In this document: piece after piece, positions 41,451 to 51,193 of the stretch
Layout of the letters: every line of letters starts with the position of its first letter
Numbering within the stretch: the first letter of the stretch is position 1
NCBI RefSeq assembly: GCF_000002875.2
Contig: NC_009403.2
Span: forward strand, 2,501 to 66,500
Length of the DNA stretch: 64,000 nucleotides
Source: Leishmania infantum JPCM5
Taxonomy: Eukaryota > Euglenozoa > Kinetoplastea > Trypanosomatida > Trypanosomatidae
Direction: 5' to 3'
Notes under the pieces: model-generated
Databases searched by the model: none
What the model saw: only the letters and a program-made list of their open reading frames with translations
What the model was told of the DNA's origin: nothing
Position numbers and translations under genes: made by a program

Positions 41451-42046
41451 TTTCTTTTCCCGGCGCGTCCTCCGCCATACAGCACGAGCTCCACTCCACC
41501 CTACCCCTCACAGCCTGCCACAGGCCCCCATTCCGCGCGGTGCGAAGCAGCGCTAGAAGCGCATTACAGCAATGCGCCGACACAGTCATCGGAGCGCCGT
41601 CTCTGCCTCAAACTCTGCCCACCCGCCCACCAAGCAGGCTGCCTCACAGTCGCTTCCCATTGTGCTGCTCGCCACCCGGCGCATCACCCTCCGGGTGGCA
41701 CACAAGCGCCCCACCCCACCAGCAGGGCAGTGAGGGCCGGGCGAAATACGCTCGAGTCACGCTCACACTCTAGCCATCATATGGATGGCACAAATATGCT
41801 CACAATCACAGGTCGCTCCGGCGCAGCGCCATCCAGCACCCGGCCGCCGACATCAGTAGCGATAAGTCGCTCTGACCTCCCACACGCCGTAGGTGCCTGG
41901 CCCTATCAGCAGCAGAAGTGCCTCGGCACTGGCGGGGGACAGGGGCGGGGGACAGGGGCGGGCGGCTGCTCGGCATTCCCACAGAGTGGGGGTACTGGAC
42001 CGCGGATACCACGCACTGAGGCGTTCCCTACCACCGCCATCAGGGG
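41451..42046 (-). mobile_element. SIDER-like short retroposon, copy A
   Basis: About 596 bp is shared almost identically with 52314-52893 and 57351-57944. On the minus strand it starts near CCCCTGATGG and ends in an A-rich stretch (GGAAAAGAAAG) at the low-coordinate end, as for a retroposon tail. Length (~0.6 kb), intergenic/3' UTR position, sense orientation and lack of an ORF fit the SIDER2 class of Leishmania. I could not verify the 79-bp signature. An 11-bp unit (GGGACAGGGGC) is present twice, as in copy C. One C is missing in the CACCCGG stretch compared with B and C. Confidence 0.7.
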
Positions 42047-42513
42047 ATGTGATTGGCTTGATCGACGAAAAAAAGAAGGGCAGATTCGGGAGCACCCCAA
42101 TCATGTTCGCAAGCAAGCACGTACAACCGCTAGCAAAGACAAACGCGAGTTTAACAATCGAAAAAAAAAAACAAAGAAACAGAAGAGCGGCAGAGCAAGC
42201 GTGGAAGAGGTAAAGATAGAGCGCTCGAAAACAGACAAAAAAGAGGCCCAGAGGAATATGAAAGAGTGTACCGTCGAAGGCGGCGGGAGACTTTGGGAAG
42301 AGCACGGCATGGCATAAAAAAAAAGAGGAAAGAAAAAGATAAGCAGTCAAGTCGAGCAAACACCCACAGAAAAGGAGAGAATGAGGAGATCTACTACACA
42401 TATAATCTCTTCTGTTCCCTTTTAGCAGGTTTTGAATGCGATCTCCCGAGGCACCTGCTGGCGGTTCTGTGAAGCGAAACAAAAGATGAAAAAATAAAAT
42501 AAAATAGGGGCGA

Positions 42514-42539
42514 TATATATCGCCCCTATACCTGTGCGT
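42514..42539. repeat. Perfect 26-bp palindrome
   Basis: The half-site ATAGGGGCGATAT is followed directly by its exact reverse complement with no spacer. The bases just outside (A at both 42513 and 42540) break the symmetry. It could form a 13-bp hairpin in RNA or a cruciform in DNA. It lies in non-coding sequence 0.5 kb from SIDER-like copy A. Confidence 0.85.
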
Positions 42540-44026
42540 GCGCGCGTGCGTGTTGGCAGACCCTGTGCTGCTTGCCACCTGCGACGCCTGGCACCATTAA
42601 AGGAAAACAGATAGAGCCCACGGGCACCAGCACAGGCAAACACGTGAATAGTACAAAAGGGAGAAGCCGTACGCACGCAGCACGCTGCATGCAGTGCTGC
42701 AGCAACACAACAACGGCAGCACATAGATCGACGAGAGGTGCGGAACAAGAAAAGAGTAAAGAGAAGCCGAGGAACAAAGAGAGAAGCGGCCACTACATTA
42801 CACAAACGCATACACACGCCCTCCGCGTGAGGAAAACAGGTGAAGAGAACAAAGTCGTCGCCACATGTTTTACCACCAACGTTACTCCCAAGCCACCACG
42901 TATACATAACGCACACGCTCTTGCGAATTCGCCGTTCTCTCTCTGCCTTTCCTTGTCTTCGACTTCCTATAGCTGGCAAGCACCGGAAAAAGAAGAGCGA
43001 GGGAGAGAGCCAGCGATGGGAAACGGCGAAAACCAAAAAAAAAAGGATCGGTGGAGAAGGAAAAAGCGAAAACGAAACGTGGAGAGGAGCGTAGCTTACA
43101 TCAGACTGAACTCACAAACGGATGCACTCACGGGCGGATACACATGAAACCAACAAGGAAAAGCGCGGAATAAAAGACGTGAGTAAGAGACGAGAGTGAG
43201 AGAGTCAAAGAAAACAGAGCACACAAAACGAGGGGAGAACTAGAAGAGACAGAAGAGGGGGAAACGTGGAAGGAGTGTGGCACCGGATCAAGCCGGCGTG
43301 GCGGGGAGAGGGGGTCCGTTTCGCTCCAAAAAGACGGAAAGGCTGTGGGGTGTGAGGGGGAGGGGGCGCTGTCCCTTTAGAGAGTCTAAGAGGTACCGCA
43401 ATGAGCTACGGGGATAGCAATGGAGAGAGAGCCTGATAACGGGAGACCTCTCGATATAGATGTAGTGCGGCACATCGAAGGAGGAGAGAATCCGCAAAAC
43501 AGCACCAAAAAAAGGTGAAGCACATAGTGAATGAAGCAGGTGGAGCAGCGGCAGCAGTGCCAACAACTGCAAATCAGCTCGCACGCAGACACACACCTAC
43601 ACACAAATGGTACCAGAAGATGGGCTCTTTTTTTTCTGATGAGTCTTCCACTGAGGGGCACTATCCTCATATGCACAGAGTACCCCGTCTCCCATTTCGT
43701 TCTCCCCTTGCGATCCCCCACAGAGATACAGATACAGACAAGCACACACACACACAAAGACGCACGCGCGGCAGGACGGAAAGAGGAGAAAGAGGTGTGG
43801 ATAAAGAAAACCCACAAGGAAAAACAAAGACAGACATGATGGTGATGGGGAGAGGAGTGAAAGCGACACAATATCCGCCACATCTCGACAACGAACGGCA
43901 CGAGAGGGAGGTGGGGAAAGGCAGAGACGCCACCCTTCACGCAGCACGCGCACACAGGGGAACTAGAAGAAAACCAACATGAGCAGGGGAGAGGGGCGCA
44001 CGTCTGCATGTATGCGTCGTTATATC

Positions 44027-45250
44027 TCAGAAGTTGAACTCGTCGTCGCTGTCCACTGCATTTGGGACGGAAGTCTTGCGCTGCGTTGGTACAGAGCGGA
44101 CCATGTTGCTGCTAGTCACGCTTCCCTGGAGAGCGCTGCTGCCCGAAAATGGGGCAGAGGTGCTGCTAACGGAGAGCGGGCTGCGATTCCCCTGGTTGAA
44201 CAGATTAGCGTACTTGAAGAGGGACGCGTTCGAGGTGGTTGGTGGCGGGCTGCTGTTGCTGGTCAAGCCCACATTCGACATCGACTGCGCAGCAACCGCG
44301 CTGCTGGCGGCCAGTTGAAACGGGTTGTGCGGCTGGCCGGTGGCGATGCCAGCGTACAGCGCAGAGCTGCCGCCACTGCCAGTGAAATACGGGTGCTGCA
44401 GGCACTGCGTCGCGGTGGGTCGCTCCGCTGGGTTGAAACGCAGCATCTGCGCCATAAGGTCCACGGCCGCCGGCGGTGCCGTGGTGAGGATGTGGCGCAG
44501 CGGCGTTGGCGCGACGGTTGGGAAGCGCATGTTCATGCGGCGCGCTAGCTGGTACCCCTCGTCCCACTCATTGGGGGCCGGGGAGCCGAGCACGGAGCAA
44601 ATTTTAAACAGCTGGTCGCTCTCTGAAGTACCCGGAAAGAGGGGACGGCACAGGTAGAGCTCAGCAAAGATCACCGCGCACGCCCAGATGTCGACGGGGG
44701 AGTTGTAGTGCGTCGAGTGCAGCACAAGCTCCGGCGCGCGGTACCACCGTGTCGACACGTACTCCGTGAACGGTGGGCGGGAGCGAATCTCCTTCGCGAG
44801 GCCGAAGTCGGCGACCTTCACCAAGTCGCCCGAGATGAGCAAGTTCTCTGGCTTCAGGTCACGGTGCATAAAGCCAGCCTTGTGGATCGCCTGCACCCCG
44901 AGCAACGTCTGACACATGATACTGCGGATCTCTTTGTCACTAAAGGCCATTGTGCCGCTCATTTCATTGGCACGCTGGCGCTGAATTTGAAATATATTCT
45001 TTTCGCAGTACTCGAAAATCATGAAAAGCTCTGTCTTCTCGCGCACCACTTCCTTCAGCTTCACCAGGTTGGGGTGCTGCACCTTGCGCAGCGACTGAAT
45101 CTCGCGTAGCTGCAGGCACTCCTCCCAGCTGTGGAAGCGCTGCTTCATCTTCTTCACCGCCACGATTTCGCCAGTGCTCGTGTTTTGAGCTTTACTCACC
45201 GTTCCGAAGGATCCGTCGCCTAGCTGGCCCATCACCGTGTATCGCTCCAT
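44027..45250 (-). CDS. MPK9: Mitogen-activated protein kinase, MPK9-like (RCK/MOK type)
   Basis: The 407-residue CMGC kinase has a glycine loop GDGSFGTV (11-18), Lys33 in VAVKK, HRDLKPEN (129-136), DFG (148-150) and a TEY activation motif (162-164) in PPFTEYVSTRWYRAPE. The sequence is closest to the MAK/ICK/MOK group, whose members act in cilium and flagellum length control. The kinase domain ends near residue 290. The C-terminal ~115 residues are Ser/Asn/Thr/Pro-rich and end in SDDEFNF. In Leishmania mexicana MPK9 has been reported to affect flagellar length, and I recall its gene on chromosome 19 in this neighbourhood. The start is MERYTVMGQLGDG; the upstream extension in frame is hydrophobic and not conserved in character. 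Confidence 0.92.
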   Translation of the reverse strand: MERYTVMGQLGDGSFGTVSKAQNTSTGEIVAVKKMKQRFHSWEECLQLREIQSLRKVQHPNLVKLKEVVREKTELFMIFEYCEKNIFQIQRQRANEMSGTMAFSDKEIRSIMCQTLLGVQAIHKAGFMHRDLKPENLLISGDLVKVADFGLAKEIRSRPPFTEYVSTRWYRAPELVLHSTHYNSPVDIWACAVIFAELYLCRPLFPGTSESDQLFKICSVLGSPAPNEWDEGYQLARRMNMRFPTVAPTPLRHILTTAPPAAVDLMAQMLRFNPAERPTATQCLQHPYFTGSGGSSALYAGIATGQPHNPFQLAASSAVAAQSMSNVGLTSNSSPPPTTSNASLFKYANLFNQGNRSPLSVSSTSAPFSGSSALQGSVTSSNMVRSVPTQRKTSVPNAVDSDDEFNF

Positions 45251-46832
45251 CTCTCCAACCCTAGAAGCGGCGCGAGAAGAGTACAAAAGCAACCAAGACC
45301 AAAAAAAAAGGCTGAGGTTAGAAACCGAAACAGTCACCGTGGGTACGATGCGTGCGTTGGAGGGAGGGAGAGAGGCTCAGTTGTACTCAATGGAGGCCGC
45401 ATGCAAATGGCCTACGGAGTGGGCGATGATTACCTCCGTATGTATGCGTGTATGTGTGTGTGTGCGTGTGTGTGCGAAGGGGTAAGTGTGCCCACGTTGG
45501 CGCCGTAGTTGGAGGAGGGAGGGGAGCAAAAATGAAAAAGCGGCAACGACGTGAAGCCAGAGAATGCGAACACAAAAAAAATGAAGGCTAATGATTCCCG
45601 GGGAAGCGTTGTGGTGATGGTAATCGATGTCTCTTTCTGCCCTTTTCGATTGAATCTTGATGCTGTTGCTGGCTCTCCTTCGTACTGTCCCCCTCCACCG
45701 CGTAGAGTGATTACCTCTCACACACGTGCGCAGTTTAGCGCGCCTGCGTCAGGGCGTATGTCGCTGTGCCTGCACACAGGGATAAGTATGTCCGTGTGCG
45801 TGTGTGTGTGTGGCACTGGGAGGGAGTAAGTAGAAGGAGAACGGTAAAAAAAAAGGAAAGCAATGCAACAACGAGCACTTTCGCTGAATGTACATGAAGT
45901 GAGAGTAGGCGTTCGGGGCAGCAAAGGTATGATGCGACAGAAACCAAAGAGAGGGGGGAAGAGTGGGTGACTGAAGAAGTCAAATAGATGCAGTTGATGA
46001 TGGAGGGAGCACGTAGGCAGGCGCACAGAAACACGCACACGCACACACATATGGCAATGAGTGGAGCGCGCGGTGTCGAGACCTTCATTTTCTCTCTTGT
46101 TCATTTTGCTGACGCTGCTACCGTTGCACCGCTTGTGCGCATCGAGCCTGCAGTCAAGCCAAGCAAAGGAATAGGAAGCAGGGACGGAGGTGGCGAGATT
46201 CTCGAATCTCTTCCGTGTCTCTTTTCGTACGTGACGTTTTGAAGGCAGAACGTCACTTTCGCTCTCCAGCGCACAAAAAGTCTCCGCCCACTCTCGCTCC
46301 TCTCCTCTCTTCGCACACGCGTCTCCTCGCCTCCCACGATGATTGCGCGCGCACTCACGGGGCGCTGAGCACGGTATTCGCTCGTCTTCAGAGCGAAATG
46401 AGAACAACACAGATACGTAGAGAGAGAGCGGCCGTGAAAAAAAAAAGTGGAAGGGAGCGAAAGGCCTCAGCAGCGCGTCAGCGTCCACTTTTTATTCGAC
46501 TCCGAATGGCCGCGGACTTCTTTTCGTCTCGTTTGCTCCGTTCACGTTGAAGACTTCGTGGGCGCATTTCGCTGTTCTCGCCTCCTATTGTTTTTTTTTT
46601 CGTGTAAACCACGACATGCACGCGTTCACACACACGCAACGAGGAAGAGACTCGATCAAGACGAACGCTTCATATGGTCGCTCTCGCCAATCTGTCTTCG
46701 TCCTTCGTCTTATTCGGCTCCCTCACGCCAGCTCGCAGGTCAGAACTAGGGTGATGCAGTGCGCGGTCACCGACAGCCGGCAGGGCGGTGCTGCCGCCGG
46801 AAAGAGAGAAGCGCGTGCTTCATTTCGTCCGC
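45251..46832. other. Intergenic region between MPK9-like kinase and MBF1
   Basis: No convincing gene is seen. A TG-rich stretch lies at about 45435-45478 and another at 45796-45812. A minus-strand frame at 45718-46488 is discussed under rejected items. Confidence 0.55.
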
Positions 46833-47324
46833 CTACTCCTGAGGCTTCGGAGTAGGACGAGTCTTGCCCATCGGTTCGCCAGCCTTGGCGCCGCGCAAGT
46901 GCACGCCGAGCGCCTTCTCCATCTTCACAATAACTCGCTCTTCCTGCACCGCCTTACCGCTCTCGTACTCGGCCACTACGGACACACGCTCAGAAATGCG
47001 CTGGGCCAGATCCTGCTGCGACCAGTTCAGAGCCTGGCGCTCCTTCATAATACGCACGCGGAGGTGCGGATCCACCTTCTTTACCTTCAGCGTCTCGTTG
47101 TCCTCGTCGAGCTTCTTCGCGTTCGCGCCCGCGCTGACGGCCTGCTGGTTGAAACGCTGATGTTCCTTCCGCTGCACCTGCACGTTTTGGCCGCTTTGCA
47201 CTGCACGGTTGGCATCGCGCTCCGTCACTTTGCGAGGCTGAGCGGAGCCGCCGCCGCCGCGCTGCTGGAAGTTGAAGCGCTGCTCCTCCCAGTCCTGGCC
47301 TGTTGGGATAGCTCCCCTCGGCAT
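46833..47324 (-). CDS. MBF1: Multiprotein bridging factor 1 (MBF1/EDF1)
   Basis: The 163-residue protein has the MBF1 layout. The N-terminal MBF1 domain begins IPTGQDWEEQ and includes a Gly/Gln-rich stretch and VQRKEHQRFNQQAVSAGANA. The Cro/C1-type helix-turn-helix (about residues 85-145) contains LNWSQQDLAQRISERVSVVAEYESG and ends in MEKALGVHLRG. The family bridges transcription activators and TBP. It also binds collided ribosomes and prevents frameshifting. In trypanosomatids, which lack most regulated Pol II initiation, the ribosome role is the more plausible one (inference). Start ATG at 47324, length normal for the family. Confidence 0.96.
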   Translation of the reverse strand: MPRGAIPTGQDWEEQRFNFQQRGGGGSAQPRKVTERDANRAVQSGQNVQVQRKEHQRFNQQAVSAGANAKKLDEDNETLKVKKVDPHLRVRIMKERQALNWSQQDLAQRISERVSVVAEYESGKAVQEERVIVKMEKALGVHLRGAKAGEPMGKTRPTPKPQE

Positions 47325-50239
47325 TTCCGGTCGCTTGCCTTTGATAGAAGTAGTTGTGTGAGAAACAGTGTGTCGTGTGTGTGTGTGTGTGTATACAACA
47401 ACAGAAGTACCCCGGCAAAAGATGAGGTGAGGCTGTCAATGAGAAAAAAAAAAGGAATATATCCGTGTGATGTGTTAGTGCTCACACAAACACGTGGATG
47501 TCGGTAGCTGTGTTCGCTTGCGAGTTGAACAATTCTGAAGTGCGACACATGTAAAAGTGCCCAAGAGAGGAGAGAAAAGCAAGAAGTCGGGGAGAGGAGA
47601 ACAAAGGGGTGTGGAGTGATAAAGAAGAATCAGTGAGAGAAATATAGAAGGTGCGAGTCGGTGTCATATCGTGACGACTGAAACTGGTAACACCCGTGCA
47701 TCATCGGGAAGGGGAGGTAACGGACCAAAGTCGCGAGAATTCTCAGACGGGGGTGGGGTGCTACGCACCAATCCAAGGATAACTGGAGATACACACATTG
47801 CGAGAGAGGGGCCCGTATGTTGCCCTCACAGACATCTCCCTCCGCGCTGTCGAATTTTGGCGCACACAAATCCCTCTGTCTTCTCCATCGCGTCAGCACA
47901 CGTCGTCAGAGTCGCTGCTTGCTCAGCTGTTTTTTTTTTTCCTGTTGTTGCTTGTGTTCTTTATAGCCAATTGTCATCACACTCAGTCACACTCATCAAG
48001 GAAAACAAAAACAGAAAGAGAAGAACACATGTAGTGTGTGCGTGTGTGTGCGTATTCGTGTTCAGTGTCATCACGGCTTGCGGAAGGGGTGGGGTAAGAA
48101 GGCGGAGTTGTGACTCTCTGCAACTGAGGAATATGAAGCGGTGCCAGAGACAACCAGGGAAGCTGAGGAGGACGCATGACACACACAAAAAGGAAGTGCA
48201 GATCACCGGCGATGAGGAGCACACAACAACGAAGCACACAAACACGTCGCTCTTCTTGTCTTCTGCTTTGTTCTTTTTTGTGTTTCTCGCGCCTCCTCCT
48301 TTGTCTCTCCTTACTGCGAAGCTGCCCGACTACACTGAGGCGGAGAGAGGAGCAAGGGAAGGCCGCTTCCATGCCGTACATATGCCCATTGGAGACGTGG
48401 GAAAGGAGTGCCTCGGGGTCACAGAGAGGAGCGGCGAGGACGATGAAGGGGCGACAGGGAGGTGAGGAGGTGAGAGCCCGACTTACCAGTGTATTTTCCG
48501 CTTTCTCTACAGTGTCTTCGCCACCTCCTTCCTGCGACACACATAGGCATACGCATATCACCCACGCAGACACGTGCGCCGATGCTGTGAAAGCAGAAGA
48601 GAAAGAAAGAGTAAAGGAGGGAGGTGATAGGTAGCTCCTCCTCTCTTCCTTTCTTCAACGTGAGGAGGAGTGGCACATGCACGTCAGCGTGTGTGTTCTT
48701 GTGTGTACACACGCATGTGCGCTCAAGTGAGTGGTGAAGAGGCGCACGTGAGCACGCACGTGATTGTACGGTGCGGCCATTTCGCTGTTCTCCTCCTCTA
48801 CGTGGAAGCGCGCCTTCTTTGTTCGAGGAAACCGTTCGGTTACCCCCAGAAATACGTCGAGAAAATAGGAAAATAGATAATGGCGAGTGGGTGCGAAATG
48901 CATACAAGGTGAAATCGGAAGTAAATCGAGCGACGAAAGCTGCGGCGTGGAGCGAGCAAGGAGGAGAGTTGGTGGACGGTCAGGCACGATGAGGAACAAG
49001 ACGGATATGGTCCTGCACGTTGAGGGAAGGGGAGGCGCAAGAAAAGCAGATACTCGTCACGCAAACCTACGCAAATACACATGCAAAAACACTCAGTTGG
49101 TTTCGTGCCCGAAGGCAAACGTGGACTCTGAACCGCAGACACTCGCACGCACGCACACACATATACATCCACATGCACCTACACGCAGCACTGCGCCTTC
49201 ACATCAAAAAGTGCTAACCATACACGTGTGTATGGCATCGCACGGTAGCAAAAGAAAAAAAAACAGGCGAAGCACATGCACACACGCACACCAGCATTAT
49301 CACTCTGACACATGCTCACAGATGCGAACACGCGCACGCACAGGGAGGAGGAGGGGGGCGAAGAGGGAGAGACAGACTCACGTACGTATGGGGAGGGAGG
49401 GCGTAAGAAAAGTCAACAGCACAAAGACAAAGAGGCAGACTGAAACAAAAATAGAGTGGAAAATGAGCGTGTTTTTATGTTAGCCAAAGACAAGTCGCGA
49501 ACTTTATTTTTGTTTGTTCTCCTTTTCGCCCCCCCCCCCACCTCCCCGGGGGGGGGAGTTAAAACGAGATGAAAAATGAGAAGTCAGAGGAAAACCGATG
49601 TGAGAGAGAGGAAAAAGACGTAGCAAACATTAAATCCTCATCAACAGACGCACAGACACACGCACACACAGACGCACTTGTGCCTCTAACATTACATTGC
49701 TCTCATTGGAATTCCACCGCGTACGAGATACGCCAGCACGCATACACACACGCGTACCCTCCCTCAAATCCCGGTCCTTGGAAAGCACACACAACACACA
49801 TCGCGAACGGCGAAAACAACGGCGTGCCTTGAAGATGTGAGCGGTGACAAGGTGAGAGAGACGTGAGGTGCACACGAACTCGCGCATCAACACACAACCC
49901 CCACAAAGACTGGCGTGCGCAGCTACGAGAAAGATAACCACACAGATACACACTGTCACACACCTCGGAGAGGGGCTCGAAGAAGCCAGAGAGGAAAGAC
50001 GGCGCTTCGTCCGCTTCACTACCCGGGAAAAAAAGCAACCGAGCAGAAACTAAGTGCCGTGTGGAGAAGGTAGTTTCTCGTTCTCCAGGGCGAATGTGGT
50101 CGGTGTCGGGACACAGGGAGTGCCGTATTGAAGTCAATCCACATCGTCTTCGGATACCACCGTCGAACTCCAACGCCCTTTCCACTAGGAAGTCAGCACA
50201 AATCATTACGTTACATAACAACCTCACTGCTCTCACTCC
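47325..50239. other. Long intergenic region (2.9 kb) with C11/G9 inverted run
   Basis: No credible gene is seen. A TG run lies at about 47369-47390, and a C11 run at 49529-49539 is followed within 8 bases by a G9 run at 49548-49556. It spans the MBF1 5' UTR and the 3' UTR of the first ADP/ATP carrier gene. Confidence 0.6.
49529..49556. repeat. C11/G9 inverted homopolymer pair
   Basis: Eleven C, then ACCTCCCC, then nine G. The pair can fold as a GC hairpin on either strand. Homopolymers of this kind are also prone to sequencing and assembly error, so the exact lengths are uncertain. Confidence 0.7.
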
Positions 50240-51193
50240 TTAATTCTTCGCGGCGCGAGCACTGATGTAGTACGGCTTGATAGCATCAACGCCGGACAGC
50301 ACCAGCGCACCAGCGACACCACGCAGAATGTTCGCGCCAGCACCGCGGAACAGCGAAGCCGCGCCCTCGTTCTTCACGCACTGCATAAAGCACTCGAACG
50401 AGTTGCGGTAGTTCTTGCCGGTGCCGGACGTCATCATCATGCGACGGCGCACGGTGTCCAGCGGGTATGAGATCAGGCCAGACACGATAGTCACAATCCA
50501 GCCCAGCATGAAGTTCACAATGAAGTTGTCCACCGGCAGCATCGGCTGCAGCGTGTCGTACAGGCCAAAGTAGAAGCCGCGGTACGCGACAATGCCCACG
50601 CATGACACGCAGAAGCCGCGGTACAGACCTACCAGGCCGTCGGTCTTGAACGTCTTGATGTAGCAGTCCACCATGCCGCTGTACTGGCGCTCGCCTCCCT
50701 TCTTCGCAGACTTCGTGTCGTTCGCGAGGCGGGTACGCACGTAGTCCAGCGAGTACACGAAGCACAGCGACACAGCGCCGGCGAGACCGCCGGACGCCAT
50801 GTTGCCCATGAACCACTTCATGTAGCCGTCACGGTCCTTCTTGTAGTTGAACATACGCTTGAACTGGTCCTTGAAGGCGAAGTTCAGCGCCTGCGTCGGG
50901 AAGTAGCGGATCACGTTCGACAGGTTGCCGCGCCACAGCGCGTACAAGCCCTCCGTCTTCACCGTGCGCGTCAGGCAGTTCATCACGCCGCTGTACGGGC
51001 GGTCGAGCGTGCCCTGCTTGATCATCTCACCCTGGTTCTGCACCAGCAGCTTCACACGTTCGATCGGCGCCGCAGCCGTCTTGGCAGCGCCAGCGGCAAC
51101 ACCGCTGATCATGAACTCCTCCCAGAAGCCGAGCTTCGGCATATCCTGGCGCGCCTTCCTCGGAGCCGCCGCAGAGTTATTGTTGGCAGACAT
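50240..51193 (-). CDS. AAC: Mitochondrial ADP/ATP carrier (copy 1)
   Basis: The 317-residue inner-mitochondrial-membrane carrier exchanges cytosolic ADP for matrix ATP. It has three mitochondrial-carrier repeats: [12 protein letters not shown] (from residue 42), [10 protein letters not shown] (147-156) and [12 protein letters not shown] (243-254). The RRRMMM signature of ADP/ATP carriers is at 249-254. The second repeat has Ser in place of the signature Pro, as in fungal carriers. The N-terminus ([16 protein letters not shown]) is short and is the chosen start; upstream in-frame sequence is not credible. The protein is identical to the one at 55779-56732, with unrelated flanks. I recall tandem AAC genes here in Leishmania. 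Confidence 0.97.
   Translation of the reverse strand: MSANNNSAAAPRKARQDMPKLGFWEEFMISGVAAGAAKTAAAPIERVKLLVQNQGEMIKQGTLDRPYSGVMNCLTRTVKTEGLYALWRGNLSNVIRYFPTQALNFAFKDQFKRMFNYKKDRDGYMKWFMGNMASGGLAGAVSLCFVYSLDYVRTRLANDTKSAKKGGERQYSGMVDCYIKTFKTDGLVGLYRGFCVSCVGIVAYRGFYFGLYDTLQPMLPVDNFIVNFMLGWIVTIVSGLISYPLDTVRRRMMMTSGTGKNYRNSFECFMQCVKNEGAASLFRGAGANILRGVAGALVLSGVDAIKPYYISARAAKN

Larger units (their letters stand above)
39252..44026. other. Very long intergenic region (4.8 kb) holding SIDER-like copy A
   Basis: No credible protein-coding gene is seen. The region contains SIDER-like repeat A (41451-42046) and a perfect 26-bp palindrome at 42514-42539. Short CA runs occur at about 41397-41412 and 43743-43755, and a T run at about 43629. 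It would comprise the 5' UTR of the large membrane-protein gene and a long 3' UTR of the MPK9-like gene, or an untranslated RNA. Confidence 0.55.

Noticed and set aside
41853..42578. 241-codon minus-strand frame
   Set aside because: It is largely a translation of SIDER-like copy A; similar short frames occur in copies B and C only because the repeat is shared.
45718..46488. 256-codon minus-strand frame between the MPK9-like kinase and MBF1
   Set aside because: Composition follows the pyrimidine-rich strand (Phe, Ser, His-Thr repeats from CA runs) and no motif is recognisable. Ribosome profiling could reopen it.
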